NCBI GenBank assembly: GCA_018268105.1
Contig: JAFDXG010000062.1
Coordinates: forward strand, 62,001-126,000
Length of the DNA stretch: 64,000 nt
From: Bacteroidota bacterium
GTDB taxonomy: Bacteria > Bacteroidota > Bacteroidia > Chitinophagales > Chitinophagaceae
Direction of reading: 5' to 3'
A program made the translations under genes and the position numbers. Positions 43,291 through 52,887 of this stretch are shown here, in pieces. Below the pieces are notes generated by a model. The model was not told the origin of the DNA, made no database searches, and was given only the letters and a program-made list of their open reading frames with translations. Positions within the stretch are counted from its first letter, which is position 1, and every line of letters starts with the position of its first letter.

Positions 43291-43962
43291 CTAAAGAGAA
43301 TCCTTATGTAACCGGCTCTTTTTTTCTGATTTCTTTGAAAAATATTTACATGCGGACTTCAATCCGCAAATATCACACTTGGGGTTGCGTGCCAGGCAGG
43401 TATATCTGCCATGCAAAATGAGCCAGTGATGGGCTTTGTGTATTAATTCCTGGGGGATATGCCTGACAAGCTGTTTTTCTGCAGCAAGGGGTGTCCTGGC
43501 ATTATGCGTTAGTCCTATACGTGCCGATACCCTGAAGACATGCGTGTCTACCGCCATATTAGGTTGCTGATCTATCACTGAGGTGATCACATTGGCAGTT
43601 TTTCTGCCTACTCCCGGTAGTTGTACCAGTTCATTTACAGTAAGGGGGACTTTCCCGTCAAATTTTTTTACCAGCATATTTGCCATTCCAATGAGATGTT
43701 TAGTCTTATTGTTTGGATAAGATATACTTTTGATATAAGGAAAAAGTTCTTCAAAACTTGCTTTTGACAGCGCTTCAGGACTTGGGTAATCCTGAAAAAT
43801 AGCCGGAGTGGTAAGGTTCACTCTTTTGTCGGTACATTGAGCGGAAAGAATAACTGCTACAAGTAATTGGTAAGGGTTATCGTAAAGTAACTCTGTTTCA
43901 GCAACGGGAATATGATTCTGAAACCAGTTGATTACAAATGTATAGCGCTGTTGTATTGTCAT
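43291..43962 (-). CDS. nth: endonuclease III
   Basis: A 223-aa DNA glycosylase/AP lyase that removes oxidised pyrimidines. The helix-hairpin-helix LPGVGRKTAN carries catalytic Lys121, followed by Asp139 in VDTHVFRV. The C-terminal 4Fe-4S loop has the pattern C-x6-C-x2-C-x5-C. Both catalytic residues and the cluster are intact, so it should be active. The small 77-aa gene lies 66 bp upstream on the same strand. Confidence 0.97.
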   Translation of the reverse strand: MTIQQRYTFVINWFQNHIPVAETELLYDNPYQLLVAVILSAQCTDKRVNLTTPAIFQDYPSPEALSKASFEELFPYIKSISYPNNKTKHLIGMANMLVKKFDGKVPLTVNELVQLPGVGRKTANVITSVIDQQPNMAVDTHVFRVSARIGLTHNARTPLAAEKQLVRHIPQELIHKAHHWLILHGRYTCLARNPKCDICGLKSACKYFSKKSEKKSRLHKDSL

Positions 43963-44028
43963 TTATTAATCACGAAGATAATAAAATGACAAAGCTATTT
44001 ATTTAACCAAGGCTTTGATGTTGAGAAC

Positions 44029-44262
44029 TTAATGATGTTCCACTTCTTTACCTACACCTGCATAGTTGAGCAGCGATTGAACTACAGAAGCCCGGGGAGA
44101 GGCGCTGATGGTATTCAGTCCTTCCATTGCATTCTTAAGTATGTCAAATCTTTCGCGAAAAGCCCAGTCTGTATCTAAAGCCAATTGTATGGCTGCTGAC
44201 TCTTCGGCTGTTGTTTCTTTGTATAAAAAGCGTATCATGTTTTCTTGAGTATAAATATCCAT
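44029..44262 (-). CDS. small conserved protein of unknown function
   Basis: A 77-aa protein, mostly helical and acidic, with MDIYTQENMIRFLYKETTAEE at the start. The helical N-terminus with alternating charged residues resembles the cytoplasmic N-terminal helix bundle of anti-sigma factors, but there is no transmembrane segment and no Zn motif. It ends in Glu-His-His. Length and codon use look normal for the genome, and its position beside nth suggests a real gene; no function can be assigned. No terminator separates it from nth, so they may be co-transcribed. The 176-bp gap upstream holds nothing recognisable. Confidence 0.65.
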   Translation of the reverse strand: MDIYTQENMIRFLYKETTAEESAAIQLALDTDWAFRERFDILKNAMEGLNTISASPRASVVQSLLNYAGVGKEVEHH

Positions 44263-44438
44263 AAGCTATCCATTTAGAATGACCTAATTTGTGTGTAAAA
44301 CAATAAAAACGGTTTAGAGGATATTTAGATTCCGGTACGGATTTTTAGCGGCGTTTCACAAAAGGCGGGATTAGCTTACCTGAATAAAACGATGTTAATA
44401 TCAGAATATTGTTAAAGCCCGTAAAAAAATCAGTAAAA

Positions 44439-44735
44439 TTACTTTTCCTCTATAATAAATATCTCTTCGTTATCTTTTTTCATAAGAAAACGCTCCCTTG
44501 CCACCCGTTCTATGGCAGCGGGATCGTTTTTCAATTCGGATAACTCTTTATTAAAATTGTCAATTTGTTCCTGGTAATAGGCCTTCCCTTTTTCCAATTG
44601 TCTCAGTTCGCCGGTGCGTTCTATTTGCAAGAAGAGGTCGTTGTGATCGAAAAAAATAATCCAGACCACAAAACAGATTATGGTGAGAATATATTTATTC
44701 CTAAACCAGTAAGGTATTTTTTTTAAGAAATCCAT
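44439..44735 (-). CDS. FtsB/DivIC-family septum formation initiator
   Basis: A 98-aa membrane protein: short cytoplasmic N-terminus, one transmembrane helix (about 13-30, NKYILTIICFVVWIIFF), then a periplasmic coiled coil with ELRQLEKGKAYYQEQIDNFNKELSEL and the conserved PAAIERVARERFLMKKDNEEIFII end. FtsB/DivIC proteins link FtsL and FtsQ in the divisome. It lies 64 bp downstream of eno, an arrangement common in bacteria. Confidence 0.92.
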   Translation of the reverse strand: MDFLKKIPYWFRNKYILTIICFVVWIIFFDHNDLFLQIERTGELRQLEKGKAYYQEQIDNFNKELSELKNDPAAIERVARERFLMKKDNEEIFIIEEK

Positions 44736-44799
44736 ATCCGGGTAAGCTGCAGCACAAAGAAACCTTTTATAATTCCGTTATCTTACTTAAAGGCTGCAA

Positions 44800-46095
<1,296 letters not shown>

Positions 46096-46111
46096 TTATT
46101 TTAATAATGTG

Positions 46112-46142
46112 CAAAGAAAAGGTTTTCAGCTTTTGGGGCAAA
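46112..46142 (-). promoter_or_regulatory. eno promoter
   Basis: On the minus strand TTTG (46139-46142), a 19-nt spacer and TTTCTTTG (46112-46119, one mismatch to TAnnTTTG) end 22 nt before the ATG. Confidence 0.55.
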
Positions 46143-46196
46143 AAATTAGTTGAGAGAAACTTGAGAAAATATCTATTCGGATATCGGGGATTTAAT

Positions 46197-47114
46197 CTAA
46201 TCAGTGCTTCTGCCGGTTAAAGACTTAAAGACAGTCTCCAGACTTTGGGTTTCGCTGTGGATACTTACAATGTTTAAATTATTTTCCAGTGAAACCTCGA
46301 TGATTCGCCTGCGCAGGTGTTCGGGTTGGGAGGTGGAGAACCTTACCTGGTTATCGGGTACAGCTTGAATATGTATAATTTCTGCGATGTTATTAAATAC
46401 CGACAATGATGGAATTTCGACAAAAGCAACGATGATACGGTGTGTACCCTTATTTACAGACTGAAGATTTGCGATTGTATCATCTGCAACCAGTTCACCT
46501 TTATTGATAATGATTACCCGGTTGCAAATGGCTTCAACCTCCTGTAGTATATGTGATGAAAATAAAACCGTTTTGTCCACACCGAGGTTTCGTATCACTT
46601 CTCTAATCTCAACAATCTGGTTGGGGTCAAGTCCGGTGGTAGGTTCATCAAGAATTAAAACACCGGGATTATATATTAATGCTGCAGCGAGTCCTACTCT
46701 TTGTTTATATCCCTTGGACAATTGCCCGATCTTTTTAGTTTTTTCAGGAGTAAGCCCTACCAGTTCAATGATTCTTTCAACAGCATTTTTTTTATTTGGC
46801 ACTTTATGTACATCAGCAATGAAGCCGAGATATTCCTTAATGTACATATCATAATACAATGGATCGGACTCAGGCAGGTAGCCGATTCTTTTTCTTGTTT
46901 CAATTGAATGAGAAGATACATTCATTCCGCAGATATAAGCTTCTCCAGAAGTAGCTTGCAGATAGCCGGTCAGGATTTTCATAGTAGTGGACTTGCCGGC
47001 GCCATTGGGTCCAAGAAATCCAACAATCTCCCCCTGGCTTACAGAGAAAGAAATATTATTTACTGCTTTCTGTTCACCGTATACTTTAAGGAGGTTTTTT
47101 ACTTCAATAGACAT
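46197..47114 (-). CDS. gldA: gliding motility ABC transporter ATP-binding protein GldA
   Basis: A 305-aa ATPase with Walker A GPNGAGKST (about 34-42), signature LSKGYKQRVGLAAAL (about 133-147), Walker B VLILDEPTTGLDP and switch His in FSSHILQE. The overall sequence fits GldA, which works with membrane subunits GldF and GldG in gliding; those are not in this window. The last 80 residues form the GldA-specific C-terminal extension (IAEIIHIQAVPDNQ and IVSIHSETQSLETVFKSLTGRS). It stands between eno and a small membrane protein gene. Confidence 0.9.
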   Translation of the reverse strand: MSIEVKNLLKVYGEQKAVNNISFSVSQGEIVGFLGPNGAGKSTTMKILTGYLQATSGEAYICGMNVSSHSIETRKRIGYLPESDPLYYDMYIKEYLGFIADVHKVPNKKNAVERIIELVGLTPEKTKKIGQLSKGYKQRVGLAAALIYNPGVLILDEPTTGLDPNQIVEIREVIRNLGVDKTVLFSSHILQEVEAICNRVIIINKGELVADDTIANLQSVNKGTHRIIVAFVEIPSLSVFNNIAEIIHIQAVPDNQVRFSTSQPEHLRRRIIEVSLENNLNIVSIHSETQSLETVFKSLTGRSTD

Positions 47115-47144
47115 TCAGCAAAAATAATAACTCCACACAACAAT

Positions 47145-47360
47145 TTATTTTTCATACTCACCCTTTACAGCATACCATCCAAAAATAACCAATCCTATAG
47201 CGATTGGAATGGCAACAATAACAAATACGGCCCATTGAATTTTTGTATCAATGACCGGGTGAACAGATACCTGGTGCAGGGCTGTTTTGACAAGATAATA
47301 AACAGACAGTGGCCCTAGAAGTATCCATACAATACCCATCCATTTTTTAAGCAGATTCAT
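47145..47360 (-). CDS. small two-helix membrane protein (DUF6814-like)
   Basis: A 71-aa protein with two membrane helices (about 7-25 and 43-63) and a charged C-terminal tail. It resembles the small DUF6814 proteins of Bacteroidota, which accompany transporters; I am moderately sure of the family. It follows the MHS-type transporter gene by 84 bp on the same strand, so it may be an accessory subunit. No activity can be predicted. Confidence 0.7.
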   Translation of the reverse strand: MNLLKKWMGIVWILLGPLSVYYLVKTALHQVSVHPVIDTKIQWAVFVIVAIPIAIGLVIFGWYAVKGEYEK

Positions 47361-47444
47361 GAAAGATGTTTTTTAATTATTTAATTTGAGGGAAAGGTGA
47401 AGGGTGTAAGGCTATATTTTACTCTATTTACCCTACTCCCTTCT

Positions 47445-48980
47445 TCAGTCACTCACATCAGGATCAATCTTATTACTTATATATAATGTCCCAATAACAA
47501 AACAAACGGCTGAAATAATTATCGGATACATCAATCCCACCAGTTTATCACCTGTATTTATTGTTGTTAGCAATAAAGCAATAAAAGGGGTAAGCCCGCC
47601 AAAAACACCATTACCGATATGATAAGGTAGCGACATAGAAGTATAACGTATCCTGGTAGGGAATAGTTCTACCAGGAAGGCTGCAATTGGTCCATAAACC
47701 ATAGTAACAAAAATTACCTGTACAAAAATCAGCAGTACAAACTTCCAGTAAACAGAAGAAGGTAGTTTCCTTTCAATATAATTTGTTGGTGCATGAGCTA
47801 CCGGTTTTGCAGCATCTGCAAACACCGTATCTACTGATCTCTGAGTGTATGCAAAACCGTCGGCAAAGGTTTTGGTAACAGTGGTAGTGGTAATGGTATT
47901 CTCGCCAACCTTTTCATTTTTACTCACAGGTTGTGTAACAGATACTGGTGTTTGTGTAAGATACGGTCCGGTGTCCGAAAGATTGATAAACTGCTGGTAG
48001 ATTGGCTTGTAAAATACAATGGCGAGTAACATGCCGGTGAGCATTATCCATTTTCTTCCTACCCGGTCGCTCCAGCCTCCAAATACAACAAAGAAGGGGG
48101 TGCCTAAAAGAATAGCCCATATCAGCATAGTGCGCGACTGTCCGAAATCTATTTTACAAACTGTTTCAATAAAGCTCTGTGCATAGAATTGCCCCGTATA
48201 CCAAACTACTCCCTGGCCCATAGTAGCGCCAAATAAAGCAAGGAGTACCATTTTCAGGTTGGTTTTGTGAGCAAAGCTTTCTTTCAGTGGGTTGACGGAG
48301 GTTTTACCTTCTGATTTCAGTTTCGCAAACAAAGGCGATTCATTCATTTTAAGTCGGATATAAATTGATACGCCTACCAGAATTATAGATACTAAAAAAG
48401 GGATACGCCACCCCCATTCATTAAATTTTCTGATAGAAACAGCACTGTCTGCATCCAATGACTGCCTAACCACCAGGATAACACCCAGCGATACAAAAAG
48501 ACCAAGAGTAGCCGTTGTTTGTATCCAGGAAGTATAAAATCCGCGCCTGTTGGCTGGCGCATGTTCTGCAACATAAGTGGCTGCCCCACCGTATTCACCG
48601 CCCAGTGCAAGTCCCTGCAGCAGGCGAAGAAGCAATACAATAATAGGAGCAGCAAAACCGATGGTTTCATAAGATGGTACCAGCCCAATCGCAAATGTAG
48701 CCCCCCCCATAATGACAAGTGTGAGCAGAAAAGTGTATTTACGGCCTACAATATCGCCCAGCCTGCCAAATACCAATGCGCCAAAGGGTCGAACAATAAA
48801 ACCCGCAGCAAAAGTTGCCAAAGTAGAAAGCAAAGCAGCAGTGGGATTGGTTTTGGGGAAAAACTGACTGGCAATAACAGTAGCAAGACTACCGAAAATA
48901 TAAAAATCATACCATTCTATAAGTGTGCCAACGGAGGAAGCACTAATGATTTTCCAGATATTTTTGGTTGAAGCTGACAT
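47445..48980 (-). CDS. MFS transporter, metabolite:H+ symporter (MHS) type, with loop insertion
   Basis: A 511-aa permease with about 12 membrane helices. Features of the MHS family are SSVGTLIEWYDFYIFG (about 15-30), GRLGDIVGRK (about 72-81) and LRLLQGLALGGEYGGAATYV (about 118-137), as in ProP, KgtP and ShiA, which take up betaine, 2-oxoglutarate or shikimate. A hydrophilic insertion of about 80 residues (about 330-409), rich in Thr, Val and Lys, lies between two late helices and is absent from typical family members. It is divergent from acs and followed by a small membrane protein, so a carboxylate such as acetate is a plausible substrate (inference). Confidence 0.85.
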   Translation of the reverse strand: MSASTKNIWKIISASSVGTLIEWYDFYIFGSLATVIASQFFPKTNPTAALLSTLATFAAGFIVRPFGALVFGRLGDIVGRKYTFLLTLVIMGGATFAIGLVPSYETIGFAAPIIVLLLRLLQGLALGGEYGGAATYVAEHAPANRRGFYTSWIQTTATLGLFVSLGVILVVRQSLDADSAVSIRKFNEWGWRIPFLVSIILVGVSIYIRLKMNESPLFAKLKSEGKTSVNPLKESFAHKTNLKMVLLALFGATMGQGVVWYTGQFYAQSFIETVCKIDFGQSRTMLIWAILLGTPFFVVFGGWSDRVGRKWIMLTGMLLAIVFYKPIYQQFINLSDTGPYLTQTPVSVTQPVSKNEKVGENTITTTTVTKTFADGFAYTQRSVDTVFADAAKPVAHAPTNYIERKLPSSVYWKFVLLIFVQVIFVTMVYGPIAAFLVELFPTRIRYTSMSLPYHIGNGVFGGLTPFIALLLTTINTGDKLVGLMYPIIISAVCFVIGTLYISNKIDPDVSD

Positions 48981-49254
48981 ATGGTTTTGTTGCAGGCGTA
49001 TTTAATAAAATGTTGAATATACTAAATATGAGAATAGCAACACAGCTTGTGAAACAATTGTTTGCGGATTATGAATTTATTTACAGGTGATGGGTTTCCG
49101 GCGGGTACTAATGACTGTGAGTATAGCATTAAGCCATATATATTATCGCTCAGTAATTTCTCAATCCAAACTGTATCAAATTCATCGCTCGCTATTCAAA
49201 CGAATGTGATTAACTTTAGCCCACTTTTCGTAAACCAAATCATTGCATAGCTAT

Positions 49255-51186
49255 ATGTCATACTCCTATCAGATCAAATCATTTCAAGCCTACAAGGAAG
49301 CCTATCAGAAAAGTATTGATGACCCTGAAGCCTTTTGGAGTGAAATTGCAGCGACCTTTCAATGGCGAAAAAAATGGGACAAAGTATTAAATTGGAATTT
49401 CAAAGAACCCAAAGTAGAATGGTTTGCCGGCGGACGTCTTAACGTTACGGAGAGTTGCCTTGACAGGCATCTTGAAAAGCTTGGCGATAAGCCTGCCATC
49501 ATCTGGGAGCCTAATAACCCCGATGAAAGAACAAGAATTGTAACGTATGAACGCCTGCATAAACGGGTTTGCCAGTTTGCCCAGGTATTAAAGAATAATG
49601 GAGTAAAAAAGGGCGACCGTGTTTGTATTTATATGGGTATGGTACCCGAACTGGCTTATGCTGTATTAGCCTGTGCACGAATAGGCGCAATACATAGTGT
49701 GATATTTGGCGGTTTTTCGGCACAGAGCATTGCCGACAGGCTGGAAGATACCAAAGCAGAATGTATTATTACCTGCGATGGCGCTTATCGCGGAGCTAAA
49801 GATATCCCACTTAAAAGTGTGATAGATGATGCACTGGTTGGGAATAAATTGGTAAAAAAGGTAATTGTATATACCCGCACCCGTGTACCGGTAAGCATGA
49901 TTAAAGGAAGAGATGTATGGTGGGAAGATGAAATGCTTAAAGTGACAGACACACTGCCCGACAGCAGCTTTGGTGAAGTAGAAGTGATGGATTCAGAAGA
50001 TCCTTTGTTTATACTTTATACATCAGGAAGTACCGGAAAACCTAAAGGTGTTGTTCATACCTGTGGCGGATATTTGGTTTGGACGAATTATACTTTTGTC
50101 AATACCTTTCAGTATCAGCCCGGTCAGGTTTATTTCTGTACAGCCGACATAGGCTGGATTACAGGACATAGTTATATGCTATATGGTCCTTTAAGTGCAG
50201 GGGCTACGTCTGTGATGTTTGAAGGCATCCCCACCTGGCCCGATGCAGGAAGGTTTTGGGATATAGTAGACAAATACAAAGTAAACATTTTATACACCGC
50301 TCCAACAGCCATACGCAGCCTGATGACCTACGGACTTGATCCGTTGAAAGGCAAGGACCTCTCCTCACTTAAAGTATTGGGTTCGGTAGGCGAGCCTATC
50401 AATGAAGAGGCCTGGCATTGGTATGATGAACATGTTGGAAAAAAGAATTGTCCGATAGTAGATACCTGGTGGCAAACAGAAACTGCCGGTGTCATGATCT
50501 CCACGCTGGCGGGGGTAACGCCTTCAAAACCTTCCTGGGCAACATTGCCCTTACCGGGGGTGCAACCAGTATTGGTGGACGACCAGGGTAAAGAAGTGAC
50601 GGAGAAAGATGAGGAAGGATTGTATAAAGGAAACCTTTGCATGAAAGCTCCGTGGCCCGGTATTATAAGAACTACTTACGGAGATCATGAACGTTGCAGG
50701 ACTAATTATTTTGCAGCTTATGAAAACTTGTATTTTACAGGTGACGGCGCATTGAAAGATGACGATGGTTTTTACCGGATTACCGGCCGTGTGGATGATG
50801 TGTTAAATGTAAGCGGCCACCGCATTGGTACAGCCGAGGTGGAAAATGCAATTAATATGCATGCCAGTGTAGTAGAAAGTGCCGTTGTAGGATATCCACA
50901 TGACATCAAAGGGCAGGGGATATATGCTTATGTGATAGTAACCGGTTTACACGGAGATGAAAATCTTACCCGTCAGGATATAGTACAAACCGTTTCCCGT
51001 CTCATAGGCCCTATAGCCAAACCGGATAAAATACAGTTTGTAAAAGGATTGCCCAAAACAAGAAGCGGAAAAATAATGAGACGTATACTCCGGAAGATAG
51101 CAGAAGGTGAATTGGATAAACTGGGAGATATTACTACGCTGCTTGATCCGGGTGTGGTGGAAGAGATAAAGGCGGGGAGATTGTAA
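49255..51186 (+). CDS. acs: acetate--CoA ligase
   Basis: A 643-aa AMP-forming acetyl-CoA synthetase. Adenylation motifs: YTSGSTGKPKGVVHT (about 254-268), the acyl pocket in NILYTAPTAIRSL, DTWWQTETAGVMI (about 402-414) and GRVDDVLNVSGHRIGTAE. The regulatory Lys606 lies in TRSGKIMRR, the usual target of acetylation. The ATG at 49255 fits the family; an upstream TTG frame is less likely. It allows growth on acetate and is divergent from the MHS-type transporter. The 274-bp gap upstream shows only a weak TAACTTTA -7 candidate. Confidence 0.96.
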   Translation: MSYSYQIKSFQAYKEAYQKSIDDPEAFWSEIAATFQWRKKWDKVLNWNFKEPKVEWFAGGRLNVTESCLDRHLEKLGDKPAIIWEPNNPDERTRIVTYERLHKRVCQFAQVLKNNGVKKGDRVCIYMGMVPELAYAVLACARIGAIHSVIFGGFSAQSIADRLEDTKAECIITCDGAYRGAKDIPLKSVIDDALVGNKLVKKVIVYTRTRVPVSMIKGRDVWWEDEMLKVTDTLPDSSFGEVEVMDSEDPLFILYTSGSTGKPKGVVHTCGGYLVWTNYTFVNTFQYQPGQVYFCTADIGWITGHSYMLYGPLSAGATSVMFEGIPTWPDAGRFWDIVDKYKVNILYTAPTAIRSLMTYGLDPLKGKDLSSLKVLGSVGEPINEEAWHWYDEHVGKKNCPIVDTWWQTETAGVMISTLAGVTPSKPSWATLPLPGVQPVLVDDQGKEVTEKDEEGLYKGNLCMKAPWPGIIRTTYGDHERCRTNYFAAYENLYFTGDGALKDDDGFYRITGRVDDVLNVSGHRIGTAEVENAINMHASVVESAVVGYPHDIKGQGIYAYVIVTGLHGDENLTRQDIVQTVSRLIGPIAKPDKIQFVKGLPKTRSGKIMRRILRKIAEGELDKLGDITTLLDPGVVEEIKAGRL

Positions 51187-51393
51187 TACGATAAGTATTC
51201 ATCGTGGTGCTAAAAGCCTGTGTATCCGCTGCGGCCTTTTGTTGCAATTTTTCTTCCTGCAATTTGATGCCGGGGTGATTGCTTATGTGCAATTATGATT
51301 GACAACGGATATTAGAGTTTCTTGTTGGGCAATGTAGTGTATCATTCATAACGTTTACCGCAGTGGAATAAAAGTTTCTAATGAGCCGGTTGT

Positions 51394-52842
51394 CTATTCC
51401 CATCCACCACCGAGCGATCGGTATAGGTTTACAGTGTTTAGCAACAGTTCCTTTTGGGCAATGGTCCGTTTTAATTCCGCTTCAAGCACACCTTTCTGCG
51501 CCGTAATTACTTCAAGATAGCTGGCATAGCCGCTAAAATATAAATCGTTGGACGTGGCAACTGCTTCGGTTAATGTCTCTACCTCAGATTGATTGAGCGC
51601 TACAATTTTCTTGTAATGTTCAATACCCCGGAGGTCGCTGATCACTTCTTCGTATGCCTGCAGGATAGTTTGTTTGTAATTGTTCACCGCAATTTGCTGT
51701 TGTGCATCGGCTATGGCAAAATCACCTTTCAACTGATAACGGTTCATCAGCGGTTGTGTTAATCCCCCTAATAATCCATAAGCCAATGAGCCATTTGCCA
51801 ATAATAAAGGCAGCTTAAATGCATTGAACCCCACATAAGGTGTGATATTGAGTGCGGGAAGGAAGGCTTTGCGGGCGGCATCCACATCGGCTTTTGACGC
51901 GGCAAGTTCCCATTCTGCCTGTTGTATATCCGGCCGTTGTGTTAGCAGCGATAAGGGGATGCCTGCATGTATCTGGCTAATCAATTGTTGCTGACGGATT
52001 GTTATTCCACGGGGAACGGGTGTTTGTGCATAGCGGCCCAGTAATGTGTTAAGCTCATTTTCTAGCCTTAGAATATTGAGACTGGTTTCATACTCGAGGC
52101 TTTGCGTTTGCAGAAGCTGGGCCGAAAACTGCTGTACGGCAAGTGATGTGGCCCTGCCTGCTTCCTTCTGCGCTTTCACCACTTCTACTGCCCGTTCCTG
52201 CAGGGCGATATTGCGGTGTACGATCTCCAGCCTGTTGTCCAGAGCAAGCAACTCATAATAATAGGACGCCACCGCGGCAACAAGCTGGGTGGTTACCCAT
52301 TGCCGGCCTTTCTCTGAAGCAAGCACCCTGGCATAAGCCGCTTTTTTTCTTGATTTTATTTTGCCCCACAGGTCAATCTCCCAATTGCTTTTCAATCCCA
52401 GGAAAAAATCCTGCGCAGGGTTAGTTACTTTCTGGTTCTTATCAATATTCTGCGAAAGGTTAGTGTCGAAATTACCTACCCCCGACATAGTGTATTTGCC
52501 GTATTTATCAAAACCTGCAGAGGCAAAAAAATCCAGCGTAGGCAATCCCAGTCCTTTTTGTGTAAGCAGACTTGCCCTTGCAATCATCACCTTCTGAATA
52601 GTATTTTGCAGGTCGGCATTGTGTGCCAGCGCTATATCTATCAGCCCAATGAGCGTAGCATCTTTAAAAAAAACAATTCGCGGATCTGCCCCAATGTTCA
52701 GGGTATCGGGTATACCGCTATAGGTCTCGGGCAAATTTAGTGGTTGCTTTTTCACCAGTGAAGACGGTATCCTGCAGGAGAAACCTAACACAATGCCCGT
52801 CATGAGCATGCCGCCAATAAGCGGCTTAATATATCGTTTCAT
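51394..52842 (-). CDS. RND efflux outer-membrane factor (OprM/NodT type)
   Basis: A 482-aa TolC-family lipoprotein with lipobox GFSC near residue 23 and two outer-membrane efflux repeats (about 70-260 and 280-475), including LLTQRPDIQQAEWELAASKADVDAARKAFLPALNITPYVG. It forms the outer-membrane exit duct for the pump encoded directly upstream (45 bp gap), the last gene of the four-gene operon. Substrate range cannot be told. Confidence 0.92.
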   Translation of the reverse strand: MKRYIKPLIGGMLMTGIVLGFSCRIPSSLVKKQPLNLPETYSGIPDTLNIGADPRIVFFKDATLIGLIDIALAHNADLQNTIQKVMIARASLLTQKGLGLPTLDFFASAGFDKYGKYTMSGVGNFDTNLSQNIDKNQKVTNPAQDFFLGLKSNWEIDLWGKIKSRKKAAYARVLASEKGRQWVTTQLVAAVASYYYELLALDNRLEIVHRNIALQERAVEVVKAQKEAGRATSLAVQQFSAQLLQTQSLEYETSLNILRLENELNTLLGRYAQTPVPRGITIRQQQLISQIHAGIPLSLLTQRPDIQQAEWELAASKADVDAARKAFLPALNITPYVGFNAFKLPLLLANGSLAYGLLGGLTQPLMNRYQLKGDFAIADAQQQIAVNNYKQTILQAYEEVISDLRGIEHYKKIVALNQSEVETLTEAVATSNDLYFSGYASYLEVITAQKGVLEAELKRTIAQKELLLNTVNLYRSLGGGWE

Positions 52843-52887
52843 ATAAAACTAATAGTTAGAAATTTTAATTAGGTAAAATAGTGATTG

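Noticed and set aside
49195..49230. acs promoter candidate TAACTTTA
   Set aside because: The -7 match is imperfect and no TTTG is found at the correct distance.
49062..49250. 62-codon frame before acs
   Set aside because: It ends inside the acs start region, has no family features and fills what is better explained as the acs promoter region.
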